From an uncultured Acetatifactor sp. (GTDB taxonomy: Bacteria; Bacillota; Clostridia; Lachnospirales; Lachnospiraceae): a DNA stretch of 7,961 bases. The notes under the pieces were generated by a model. It did no database searches. It was not told the DNA's origin and worked only from the letters and a program-made list of their open reading frames with translations. Shown piece after piece: positions 1-6,328 of this stretch. The number at the start of each line of letters is the position of its first letter. Position 1 is the stretch's first letter. The position numbers were made by a program, and so were the translations under genes. The stretch covers positions 1-7,961 of the forward strand of contig NZ_CAJUCP010000084.1 in NCBI RefSeq assembly GCF_910585425.1, given 5' to 3'.

Positions 1-1020
1 GATATGGGCCGGATACTCTCCCTTTCCCGCAAGGGGCCCGCCGTTTAAGCCGCAGGATGTGAGCTCCGCCTGGGCAAAGCTCCCGTCCGCCGAGAGCGTC
101 AGCTTCTCCGCGCATCCCTGTCTGCTGTACCAGGTGCCGTTGGTGTGCCTGTGATAAAAAATATACCACTGGCCGTTTATCCCCACCAGGCCCCCGTGGT
201 TATTGGCCCCGTAGGCCATGGGCAGGTCGCCGGGCTTGTCATGGTCGATATGCATGTCGCAGTTGCTCACCAGGACGCCACGGTACACGAACCCCTCCCT
301 GGGATGCTTGCTTGTGGCGTAGCACAGCTCATGCATCACCTCCGAGGAGTAGACAAAGTAATAGGTGTCCCCGATCTTCCGGATGGAGGACGCCTCGAAG
401 AAGGAATGCCCCTCGAAGCCGCTCCCCTGGCAGTGGGTGTAGCCCGGCACCACGCACACCGGGGCTTCCAGCACTGTCAGCATGTCCGCGTCCAGCACCA
501 CCGCCATGGAGCCGGAGCGGTCCTTGTCCCATCTGCCGCTGAAGCCGGTGTAGAGATAGGTCACTGACCCTTCCGTCAGCACCGCCGGGTCGAACTGAGG
601 CTCGTCTCCCTCCTTATCGCCCAGCCTCACGCCGTCCGGATAATGGACATAGCCGTAGAATTCATACCGCCCCGCCGGAGTATCGCACACGGCCACGGAC
701 ACGATGTGCTGTTTGTCCAGCACATAGTAGAGATAATATCTGCCGTCCGGCCCCTGCGTCACGTCCGGGGCATAGAGGCAGGCTTTCCCCTCCCTGTTCA
801 GGGGATCCTCGTTCCTGGGGTAGATCACGCCCTCGTAGCGCCAGTCCGAGAGATCCTCCAGCGGGGCGGACCAGCACACATAATCCCCCATGCAGAACAC
901 GAATCCATTGTAAAAGTCATGGGAACCATAGACATAGACCCTGTCTCCGAAGACATGGGGCTCACCGTCCGGTATGTACTCCCAGGACGGCAGATACGGG
1001 TTGAAGGCTTGTTTCTTCAT
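1..1020 (-). CDS. Glycoside hydrolase family 43 protein (arabinofuranosidase/xylosidase type), C-terminus cut by window edge
   Basis: The reading frame opens with ATG at 1020 and stays open for 340 codons to the left edge with no stop, so the C-terminus is missing. It follows an AAAAGGAGG ribosome binding site, which supports this start. It reads as a five-bladed beta-propeller GH43 enzyme, an inverting glycosidase acting on arabinose- or xylose-containing oligosaccharides. The first blade has PDGEP followed by VYVYGSHD, which supplies the probable general base (D18 by position). DVTQGPDGRYYLYY lies near residues 86-99. The pKa-modulating Asp is probably D144 in QFDPAVL. The general acid is probably E209 in GHSFFEASS. 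NNHGG (273-277) followed by WYIFYHRH (285-292) matches the late blade carrying the conserved His. There is no signal peptide, so it is probably cytoplasmic. It is the last visible gene of the cluster, 160 nt after the MATE gene. Arabinofuranosidase, xylosidase and arabinanase activities cannot be separated by reading. Family assignment is strong. Confidence 0.9.
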   Translation of the reverse strand, partial: MKKQAFNPYLPSWEYIPDGEPHVFGDRVYVYGSHDFYNGFVFCMGDYVCWSAPLEDLSDWRYEGVIYPRNEDPLNREGKACLYAPDVTQGPDGRYYLYYVLDKQHIVSVAVCDTPAGRYEFYGYVHYPDGVRLGDKEGDEPQFDPAVLTEGSVTYLYTGFSGRWDKDRSGSMAVVLDADMLTVLEAPVCVVPGYTHCQGSGFEGHSFFEASSIRKIGDTYYFVYSSEVMHELCYATSKHPREGFVYRGVLVSNCDMHIDHDKPGDLPMAYGANNHGGLVGINGQWYIFYHRHTNGTWYSRQGCAEKLTLSADGSFAQAELTSCGLNGGPLAGKGEYPAHI

Positions 1021-1029
1021 TTTGGGCTT

Positions 1030-1038
1030 CCTCCTTTT
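1030..1038 (-). promoter_or_regulatory. Strong Shine-Dalgarno site of the GH43 gene
   Basis: The minus strand reads AAAAGGAGG, then nine bases, then ATG at 1020. The match to the anti-Shine-Dalgarno sequence is nearly full, and it fixes the GH43 start. It is among the strongest ribosome binding sites in the window, comparable with the AAGGAGG before the esterase, which suggests that this gene is well translated in its own right. Confidence 0.8.
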
Positions 1039-1061
1039 CGAATCCATCGTTTCTCAGAATC

Positions 1062-1093
1062 TTCAGGCCCGATTCAATATGGCTTTCAGGCCC
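1062..1093. repeat. Short direct repeat TTCAGGCCC, two copies 23 bp apart
   Basis: Identical 9-mers sit at 1062-1070 and 1085-1093. The spacing is close to two helical turns, as expected for tandem protein-binding half-sites on one DNA face. Two short copies could also occur by chance in 160 nt, so the regulatory reading is tentative. Confidence 0.3.
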
Positions 1094-1180
1094 CTGTTAC
1101 GAACGTCTGCTTTTGTTGCGAATCACTGTTTCGGATTGGAAACATGTTCATCGGGTCTCCGGCCGCTTCCCAGCCTCCCC

Positions 1181-2590
1181 TCACGCGCTTGCTCCGCCCT
1201 GTTTCCCCGTGGAGATCTTCTTGATCCATTTTCCGCTCTTGAGCCGGAACACGCACCATATGGTCTTGGCAATCTGGTCGAATTTCAGGCAGGTATAGAT
1301 CCAGAACGCCGGGAGATGCAGCGCGAAGCCTGCCAGCAGCCCCAGAGGGATGGACAGCACCCACAGGAAGATATTGTCCGCCAGCATCAGCATCTTGGTA
1401 TCTCCGCCGCCCCTTAGGACTCCTTTGGTCATGATGCTGTTGGTGGACTGGAATATCATGATCAGCGCGATGGCCTCCATCAACTGTCCGGCCACCCCCG
1501 CCGTCTCCTCAGAAACATTGTAGGCGCCGATCACCGGCCCGCTGATCACAGTGATCACCAGAGCGGCAAAGAGCCCCAGGGCCAGTCCCAGCCCCATGAA
1601 CGCGTAGCCCTGGCCCAGGGCCTTCTCCCGGTCCCCCTCTCCCAGGGTCTGTCCGGTGACGATTGCCCCTGCCTGGGCCACTCCCTGGGTCAGCACATTG
1701 CTCATCTGCTGGGTGACGCTGGTGATGGCATTGGCTGCCACAAAGTTTACGCCCAGATGCCCCACCACCATGGCCACAGTGTTGTTGCCGATGGCCAGGA
1801 TGCCGTCGCTGACCAGAACCGGGATGCTGATGCGCACATACTCCCCTATCAGGTCCCCTGTCTTCATGCCCAGATGCCTTATCCTAAACCCGATGGCCTT
1901 ATCCTTGAAGAACAGATAGCCGCAGATCATGCCCGCCTCGAACACTCTGGCGATCAGCGTCCCCAGGGCAGCGCCGGCAATCCCCATCCGGGGCATCCCC
2001 AGCTTCCCGAAGATAAAGGCGTAATTGGCCGCGATGTTCACGCAGAAGGCCCCCATGGACACATACAGCGGCATCCGCACCTGGCCCACGCTGCGCAGCA
2101 CGATGGTGCAGACCAAGGACAGCCCCAGGAAGAAATAGGTGATGATGGAATACCGGAAGTAGATGATGCCCAGGGAGATGATGTCCTTTTCCGTGGTGTA
2201 CATCCCCATGATGGCGCCCGGAATGGCGATGGTGGCAATGGCAAAGGCCAGAGCCAGTCCCAGAGTCAGCCTCACCATGATGCAGATGGTCTTCTTCAGG
2301 GCCTGTGCCGACTTCTCCGGTTCGCTCTCCCGCATCCCCCAGTACCTGGAGACCATCACCGATGCCCCCATGCCCAGCCCCATGCAGAAGATGTGATAGA
2401 TATTGATGAACTGGTTGGCCAGGGAAGTGGCGGAAAGCTCCACCTCCCCAAGGGTCCCCACCATAATGGTGTCCAGCATATTGACGCCGATGGTGATCAG
2501 GCTCTGCAGGGCTATGGGGAGGGCCAGCGTCAGCACCCTCCCGTAGAATACCCGGTCCCCGGAAAAAAGTTTTTTGATTGTTTTTATCAT
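1181..2590 (-). CDS. MATE family efflux transporter
   Basis: This is a 469-residue integral membrane protein, the usual length of a MATE (multidrug and toxic compound extrusion) exporter. Such exporters carry cationic or amphipathic compounds out of the cell in exchange for Na+ or H+. The sequence shows about twelve hydrophobic segments in two MatE halves, roughly residues 17-180 and 240-400. Typical family signatures are seen: LTLALPIALQSL in the first helix, then MLDTIMVGTLGE, and LRGGGDTKM in the second half. The N-terminus (IKTIKKLFSGD) and the C-terminal tail are basic and lack a signal peptide, as expected for this family. The ATG at 2590 is preceded by AGAGG seven bases upstream. The gene lies 30 nt after the esterase stop and is very probably co-transcribed with it. 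The substrate is unknown. The position among hemicellulases suggests export of a metabolite or released aromatic acid, but MATE genes also occur as unrelated passengers. Confidence 0.95.
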   Translation of the reverse strand: MIKTIKKLFSGDRVFYGRVLTLALPIALQSLITIGVNMLDTIMVGTLGEVELSATSLANQFINIYHIFCMGLGMGASVMVSRYWGMRESEPEKSAQALKKTICIMVRLTLGLALAFAIATIAIPGAIMGMYTTEKDIISLGIIYFRYSIITYFFLGLSLVCTIVLRSVGQVRMPLYVSMGAFCVNIAANYAFIFGKLGMPRMGIAGAALGTLIARVFEAGMICGYLFFKDKAIGFRIRHLGMKTGDLIGEYVRISIPVLVSDGILAIGNNTVAMVVGHLGVNFVAANAITSVTQQMSNVLTQGVAQAGAIVTGQTLGEGDREKALGQGYAFMGLGLALGLFAALVITVISGPVIGAYNVSEETAGVAGQLMEAIALIMIFQSTNSIMTKGVLRGGGDTKMLMLADNIFLWVLSIPLGLLAGFALHLPAFWIYTCLKFDQIAKTIWCVFRLKSGKWIKKISTGKQGGASA

Positions 2591-2611
2591 ATATACACCT
2601 CTGCTCCCGGA

Positions 2612-2627
2612 GGGCTGGCCTCAGCCC
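2612..2627 (-). other. Intercistronic hairpin over the esterase stop codon
   Basis: The transcript would read GGGCUG-AGGC-CAGCCC, a perfect six-base-pair stem with a four-base loop. It includes the UGA stop of the esterase gene and ends 21 nt before the MATE start. No U-tract follows, so it is not a Rho-independent terminator. It could affect mRNA stability or relative translation of the two genes. A stem of this size is also possible by chance in GC-rich sequence. Confidence 0.4.
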
Positions 2628-4147
2628 CTGCCGATCATGTCACCGATCTGCTCTATGATAAGCCTTATGAAATCCGATTCCTGATTCGTCTGCGCCACAG
2701 GGCCCTCCCCGGTGAAGAGCATCCGGGTCCGATGCTCCGGGGTGTAGCAGTCCCAGTAGGGCATATCGCTGCCGTCCGCGTCTTTTCCGTTGGGATCCCC
2801 CGTGGCGATGAAGTTGGCCCAGTAATTGCACATCTGCCTGGCCAGATCGTAATGCCTGCCCACGAAAGGCCTCCAGCATTTGGCCAGGGTCTCGAAGAAG
2901 AACCACAGATCCACGGAGTGGAAGGTGCCGGGATCGTCCCAGCCCGGGATGTCCGCCTGGAAGCTGTAATAATAGTTCTTCCGGGGCTTTGCGCCACAGG
3001 CGTTGGCCAGGAACTCGCTCCTCACCGTACAACTGATCCCGCTCACCGGGGCATAGCCCCTCTCCGTCTTCACCCGGGACTCGGGGCAGGCCAGGAACCG
3101 CTGTGCCCGCTCTCCCAGAAGCTCTCGGGCCATGCGCTCCAACTGGGCCTCGTCGGCGGCAGGAATCTCATTGTGGAACTCGTCCCCTGTGTTCCCTGCC
3201 ATCACCGCCACGTCCACGCACTCTCCCTTTGCGTACAGCACCAGGGGATCCCCCACGCAGAAGCGGTTGTCCAGCACCGTGAACATGGCCGGATGCTCCC
3301 TGGTGTACTCGTCGTAGCGGTCTCGGATGAACGCGGCGTCCAGCTTCCGGGCCTCCGCCAGGGTCTTCACCCCCAGGAAGTCGAAAAAGGCCGCCCCGTT
3401 ACGCTCCGCGCTGTCCAGCTTCTCCGGATCTCCGATTCCCCCTTTCCTGTAGGGGCTGCGGATCATGGCGCTCATGATGATGGCTTTCTGGAACAGGCCC
3501 TCATTGTCCTTACAGGACATCTGGCTCAGCACGCTGCCGCCGCCTGCGGACTGCCCCGCGATGGTGACATTGTCCGGATCGCCGCCAAAGGCCGCGATGT
3601 TGCGCGCCACCCATCTCAGCCCCGCCTGCTGGTCCAGGCTGCCGAAATTGGACGGCGCCTCCGGCTGCTGGGCGGTGAGGTCCGGATGGGCCAGATAGCC
3701 GAACACATTCACCCTGTAATTCACGGACACCACCACGATGCCCCTCCTGGCCAGGCGCTCCCCATCGAACTCCATCTCCGCGGGATACCCGCACTGCAGC
3801 CCGCCTCCGAAGAACCACACCAGCACCGGGCGCTTCTCCTGCGCATCCTTCGCCCCGGTCCACACATTCAGGTACAGGCAGTCCTCGTCCATGTCGATCT
3901 GGGGATCCACATGCCATTCCCTGCAATAGATATCGGTTCCCAGGCCCGGAATGCTTTGCATGGAAATCGGCGCGAAACGATATGCCTCTCTGACGCCCTC
4001 CCAGTCCGCCGCGGGCTGCGGGGCGCGCCATCTGTTCTCTCCCACCGGAGGGGCCGCAAAGGGAATCCCCTTGAATGCCGTGATCCTGGGATCCGCCGCC
4101 TCGATTCCGCGCACTATGCCGTTTTCTGTCTTTGCTGTTCTGATCAT
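2621..4147 (-). CDS. Carboxylesterase type B (alpha/beta hydrolase), PnbA-like
   Basis: This 508-residue protein has the length and motif order of type-B carboxylesterases, serine hydrolases that cleave carboxylic esters. FKGIPFAAPPVGENRW (25-40) is the classical N-terminal block. EDCLYLNVWTG (88-98) is the family's second signature. WFFGGG (111-116) is the oxyanion-hole segment, with Phe where the family usually has His. GQSAGGGS (198-205) carries the nucleophile Ser200. GNTGDEF (318-324) probably carries the acid, Glu323. FHSVDLWFFFE (409-419) carries the catalytic His410. No signal peptide is present, so it is probably cytoplasmic. The ATG at 4147 follows AAGGAGG by five bases, which fixes the start. 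It sits between a GH120-like enzyme and a MATE exporter, so acetyl, feruloyl or coumaroyl groups on imported oligosaccharides are plausible substrates. That is inference, because this family is promiscuous. The family call is near certain and the substrate is not. Confidence 0.93.
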   Translation of the reverse strand: MIRTAKTENGIVRGIEAADPRITAFKGIPFAAPPVGENRWRAPQPAADWEGVREAYRFAPISMQSIPGLGTDIYCREWHVDPQIDMDEDCLYLNVWTGAKDAQEKRPVLVWFFGGGLQCGYPAEMEFDGERLARRGIVVVSVNYRVNVFGYLAHPDLTAQQPEAPSNFGSLDQQAGLRWVARNIAAFGGDPDNVTIAGQSAGGGSVLSQMSCKDNEGLFQKAIIMSAMIRSPYRKGGIGDPEKLDSAERNGAAFFDFLGVKTLAEARKLDAAFIRDRYDEYTREHPAMFTVLDNRFCVGDPLVLYAKGECVDVAVMAGNTGDEFHNEIPAADEAQLERMARELLGERAQRFLACPESRVKTERGYAPVSGISCTVRSEFLANACGAKPRKNYYYSFQADIPGWDDPGTFHSVDLWFFFETLAKCWRPFVGRHYDLARQMCNYWANFIATGDPNGKDADGSDMPYWDCYTPEHRTRMLFTGEGPVAQTNQESDFIRLIIEQIGDMIGRG

Positions 4148-4225
4148 CTATGCCTCCTTGCTCCTGTTCTGCTGCCCCGGGATACGCCGACTGCCAAGCT
4201 GCCGGGCTCCGGGCCGCCCATCGCT
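4148..4225 (-). other. 78-nt gap between beta-helix gene and esterase gene
   Basis: The gap holds the esterase ribosome binding site, AAGGAGG at 4153-4159, and a GC-rich stretch near 4195-4220 that can form only short imperfect stems. There is no T-run on the minus strand and no recognisable promoter. This is consistent with continuous transcription from the upstream gene. Confidence 0.5.
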
Positions 4226-6223
4226 CTATTGTCTCTTCCTGGGGTCGATATGGTATATCTCGCCCTCTTTCAGCTTCCGCAGCGGGCCCGGAACCACATA
4301 ATCGCCCTCTCCGGCGTCTCCCAGGAAATCCTCCGCCCATAGGACCTGACGGTCGATCCGCGTCTTTTCCTCCAGGGCCCGGACTTCCAGTTTTCCCATA
4401 TCCTCCACATGCTTTATGTGCTTCCTCCGCTCCAACTGCCCCGGCATTGCGAACATGGCCTCTCCCGCCCGCTCGAAGACGAGAGTGTAGTTTTTCGTAT
4501 CCACCTGAATATCGAACCATCCCTCCTGTCCTGTCAGGTCGAATCCCTCAAATTCCTGCCAGGCCGGCAGATTCAGGCATACCTCCGGCTCCGGATAGAG
4601 CACCCGCAGATAGCCGCCCTTCAGCTTCACGTACAGATTGCCCTCCGAGGTATTGTCCCTGGTGGGGAATTTGATGGCTGCCTCCCCGCAGTCGTAGAAG
4701 ATGTTCCCTGCCAGCACCGCGTCCCTGGAGGTTCCGCCCCGCTCCAGGCCGTGCATGCGGAAGCCCACCGGTTTGGCGAAATATCCCGCGCTCCTGCACT
4801 TCCCGATGAGATTGTTCACCACCCGCATGCGGTCTGTCCCCTCCCCGTACACGGCGTATCCGTTGACGACATTGTCTTCAATCATTTTATACCATCCAGA
4901 GGAACCGGGCTCCGCCGGGACGGCATTCCTGTCGAACCTTCCCTCCACGTTCCAGAAGATATTGTGGTCAATCAGGTTCACGCCCTCCTTGGTGCACTCG
5001 ATGAAGACCGCTTCCCTCTGCTCTATGCCGTCCAGGAACAGGTTCCTGGTAATCCGGTTGTTCTCATTGCCGCAGTCCAGCCAGATATGGTCCGCCCGGA
5101 AGGTGTCCCGGAAGATATTGCGGCGGAACAGGCCGTTTCTGCTGTTGTGGAGCTTCATCCCTCCCGCTTCCCAGGAGAGCTCCATGCGCTGCCACCCGGT
5201 CCCCGCAATCAGGCAGTCCTCCACCAGCATATTCTCCGCATGGAGCCCTGCGATGCCGCACACTCCCGCGTCCCGCACCGTGCATCTTCGGATCACGGTG
5301 CTGCCGATGATCTGCCCTTCCGTCCACTGATGATGCCAGCACTCGTTCCCCACGTCGATCCCCACGGCATTGGACCAGTCGATCGTGCAGTCCTCTATGA
5401 TCCAGTGATGCCCCCTGTGGCAGGACAGCGCCCCTCTCTGTGGCACGGGCGCTCCGGTGGCCGCGTGGGCGAAGGTGAGCCCCTTCACTCTGATGTAGGA
5501 CAGGAATGGCTCCTGGGGCGCGAAGCACTGCTCCCTGGAGGTGAGCTCGATCACATGCTCCGCCGGATCCCCGTCCCCGGGGAGACGGAAATGGACAGTC
5601 TGGCCGTTGGCCTCCACCCAGTACGTCCCCTCCTCCCGGGCCATCTGGTGGTACAGGCTCACCTGTTTCAGGGGCCTGCCATCGCAGAACACCATCCCCC
5701 TTCGGTTCAGATACGTGGTCATGTCAGTCTTGTCGTATTCCAGGAACAGTCTGTCGTGGAGAATGTTCACCGCGCAGAAAGGATTGTAGCCCCGGAACAT
5801 ATCCGGATCCAGCCTGTGCTGCCAGATCCGCATCCCGGTATTCACAGTCTCCCCGGGGAAGCCGCCGCTGCGCCAGCCTGTGCTCTTCTGAAAATCGAAG
5901 ACCTGTTCCGACGCTTTGACGATCACTTCCCCGTCGCCGAAGGCCTCATAGCTGACCATCTTCTCCGGGGACGTCCCGCCCCTTCTGGGCCTGACCCACT
6001 CTCTGTAGGTTCCGCCGTGGATCAGGACACGGGTCCCGGGCTCTGCCGCCTCCGCTGCCTCCTGGACGGAAAAGAAGGGGTTGGCAGCGCTGCCGTCCCC
6101 TTCCCCCTTCTTCCCGCGAGTCCTGTCCACATGTATTTCCCTGTCAAAAATGTTCTCCTTCTCCCAGAACGGAAACCGGGTTCCGTCCGGGAGCAAGGCT
6201 GTGGTGTCCTCTTTTTTATTCAT
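4226..6223 (-). CDS. Right-handed parallel beta-helix protein, probable GH120-type beta-xylosidase relative
   Basis: From the ATG at 6223 the protein has 665 residues. The same frame is open to a GTG at 6307, giving 693. The N-terminal part has GDGSAANPFFSVQEAAEAA then TRVLIHGGTYREWVRP, the usual opening of a beta-helix enzyme. Repeated coils follow (WIIEDCTID, NMLVEDCLI, NGLFRRNIF, NNRITRNLF, NLIDHNIFW). A stretch near residues 377-415 reads AGGMKLHN, then HIWLDCGNENN, then AVFIECTKEG. As I recall it, this matches the core of the GH120 beta-xylosidase XylC of Thermoanaerobacterium saccharolyticum, whose nucleophile Asp382 lies in WLD and whose acid/base Glu405 lies in FVE. Here the pair would be D383 and E409, counted from the ATG. 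The C-terminal domain is beta-rich with a charged tail. No signal peptide is seen, so it is probably cytoplasmic, like its GH51 and GH43 neighbours. The predicted role is release of xylose from xylo-oligosaccharides. Alternatives are another beta-helix GH family such as GH141, or an unclassified relative. Confidence 0.7.
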   Translation of the reverse strand: MNKKEDTTALLPDGTRFPFWEKENIFDREIHVDRTRGKKGEGDGSAANPFFSVQEAAEAAEPGTRVLIHGGTYREWVRPRRGGTSPEKMVSYEAFGDGEVIVKASEQVFDFQKSTGWRSGGFPGETVNTGMRIWQHRLDPDMFRGYNPFCAVNILHDRLFLEYDKTDMTTYLNRRGMVFCDGRPLKQVSLYHQMAREEGTYWVEANGQTVHFRLPGDGDPAEHVIELTSREQCFAPQEPFLSYIRVKGLTFAHAATGAPVPQRGALSCHRGHHWIIEDCTIDWSNAVGIDVGNECWHHQWTEGQIIGSTVIRRCTVRDAGVCGIAGLHAENMLVEDCLIAGTGWQRMELSWEAGGMKLHNSRNGLFRRNIFRDTFRADHIWLDCGNENNRITRNLFLDGIEQREAVFIECTKEGVNLIDHNIFWNVEGRFDRNAVPAEPGSSGWYKMIEDNVVNGYAVYGEGTDRMRVVNNLIGKCRSAGYFAKPVGFRMHGLERGGTSRDAVLAGNIFYDCGEAAIKFPTRDNTSEGNLYVKLKGGYLRVLYPEPEVCLNLPAWQEFEGFDLTGQEGWFDIQVDTKNYTLVFERAGEAMFAMPGQLERRKHIKHVEDMGKLEVRALEEKTRIDRQVLWAEDFLGDAGEGDYVVPGPLRKLKEGEIYHIDPRKRQ

Positions 6224-6235
6224 ATTTTTCCCATT
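6224..6235 (-). promoter_or_regulatory. Weak ribosome binding site that bears on the start of the beta-helix gene
   Basis: The minus strand reads AATGGGAAAAAT immediately before the ATG at 6223. GGGA lies five bases upstream of the start, which is a weak but correctly spaced site. The alternative GTG at 6307 has only GGACG before it and would add 28 very basic residues (many Arg and Lys) that do not resemble the family's N-terminus. I therefore prefer 6223. The remaining N-terminus (TALLPDGTRFPFWEKE) looks like real protein. Confidence 0.5.
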
Positions 6236-6237
6236 CC

Positions 6238-6253
6238 GCGGGCATCTGCCCGC
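6238..6253 (-). other. Hairpin just upstream of the beta-helix gene start
   Basis: The transcript would read GCGGGC-AGAU-GCCCGC, a perfect six-base-pair, GC-rich stem with a four-base loop. It ends 14 nt before the ATG at 6223, next to the weak ribosome binding site. It could influence ribosome access or act as a 5' stability element after mRNA processing. It is not a terminator. Confidence 0.45.
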
Positions 6254-6286
6254 TCTCTTTCTCTGCTTCTTCCCTTTCTGATGCAG

Positions 6287-6300
6287 GGCGCCTCCGCGCC
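6287..6300 (-). other. Small hairpin with GGAG in the loop
   Basis: The transcript would read GGCGC-GGAG-GCGCC, a five-base-pair stem that presents GGAG in its loop. No start codon follows at a suitable distance, so this is not an obvious ribosome binding site. Another GGCGCC lies at 6323-6328, just after the GH51 stop, and could pair alternatively. Functional meaning is unproven. Confidence 0.3.
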
Positions 6301-6328
6301 GTGCCACCGTCCGTCTTAGAGCGGCGCC

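Larger units (their letters stand above)
1021..1180 (-). other. 160-nt intergenic region between MATE and GH43 genes, with small repeats
   Basis: This is the longest gene-free stretch in the window, and by eye it is richer in A/T than the flanking genes. It holds a direct repeat, TTCAGGCCC at 1062-1070 and 1085-1093 (plus-strand spelling, 23-bp period). The first copy forms the spacer of an inverted repeat, GAATC at 1057-1061 and GATTC at 1071-1075. I see no convincing -35/-10 pair and no stem followed by a T-run on the minus strand. It may carry a promoter or operator for the GH43 gene, but the sequence does not prove this. Confidence 0.4.
6224..6328 (-). other. 105-nt gap between GH51 and beta-helix genes, fully open in frame, with two hairpins
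   Basis: The GH51 stop (TAA at 6331-6329) and the downstream gene are in the same reading frame. The 35 codons between that stop and the ATG at 6223 contain no stop. Two compact stems lie in the transcript: GGCGC-GGAG-GCGCC (6300-6287) and GCGGGC-AGAU-GCCCGC (6253-6238). Neither is followed by a U-tract, so termination is not expected. The gap probably serves as the leader of the second cistron. Confidence 0.45.

Noticed and set aside
1050..1082. Sigma-70 promoter starting from TTGAAT on the minus strand in the MATE-GH43 gap
   Set aside because: TTGAAT resembles a -35 box, but the hexamer 17 bases downstream (AGAAAC) does not match TATAAT, so I do not call a promoter.
1021..1180. Riboswitch or structured RNA leader before GH43
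   Set aside because: Only short, imperfect stems are visible and no known riboswitch core is recognisable. I found no tRNA, CRISPR repeat or insertion sequence end anywhere in the window.
145..1224. Plus-strand open frames opposite the GH43 gene (145-567 and 643-1224)
   Set aside because: Both are in codon register with the GH43 gene, whose minus-strand translation has continuous family motifs over all 340 codons. They are mirror frames.
2612..2627. Rho-independent terminator between esterase and MATE genes
   Set aside because: The stem is good, but it overlaps the stop codon and is followed by UCCGGGAGCAG, with no U-tract.
1757..4342. An 861-codon plus-strand open frame opposite the MATE and esterase genes
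   Set aside because: It is exactly codon-aligned with the minus-strand genes, so a stop would need a sense TTA, CTA or TCA codon, and these are rare in this GC-rich coding. It ends where the beta-helix gene uses a CTA Leu codon. Its product is rich in His, Pro and Gly with no domain, while the minus strand shows clear families.
6224..6307. GTG start at 6307 for the beta-helix protein
   Set aside because: It would add 28 residues dominated by Arg, Lys and Gly with no family resemblance, from a poor ribosome binding site, and across two hairpins. The ATG at 6223 gives a plausible N-terminus. It is not fully excluded.
4409..6319. A 636-codon plus-strand open frame opposite the beta-helix gene
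   Set aside because: It is the same codon-aligned shadow effect. Its stop is the complement of a CTA triplet in the gap after the GH51 stop. The product shows no recognisable motif and there is no convincing ribosome binding site.
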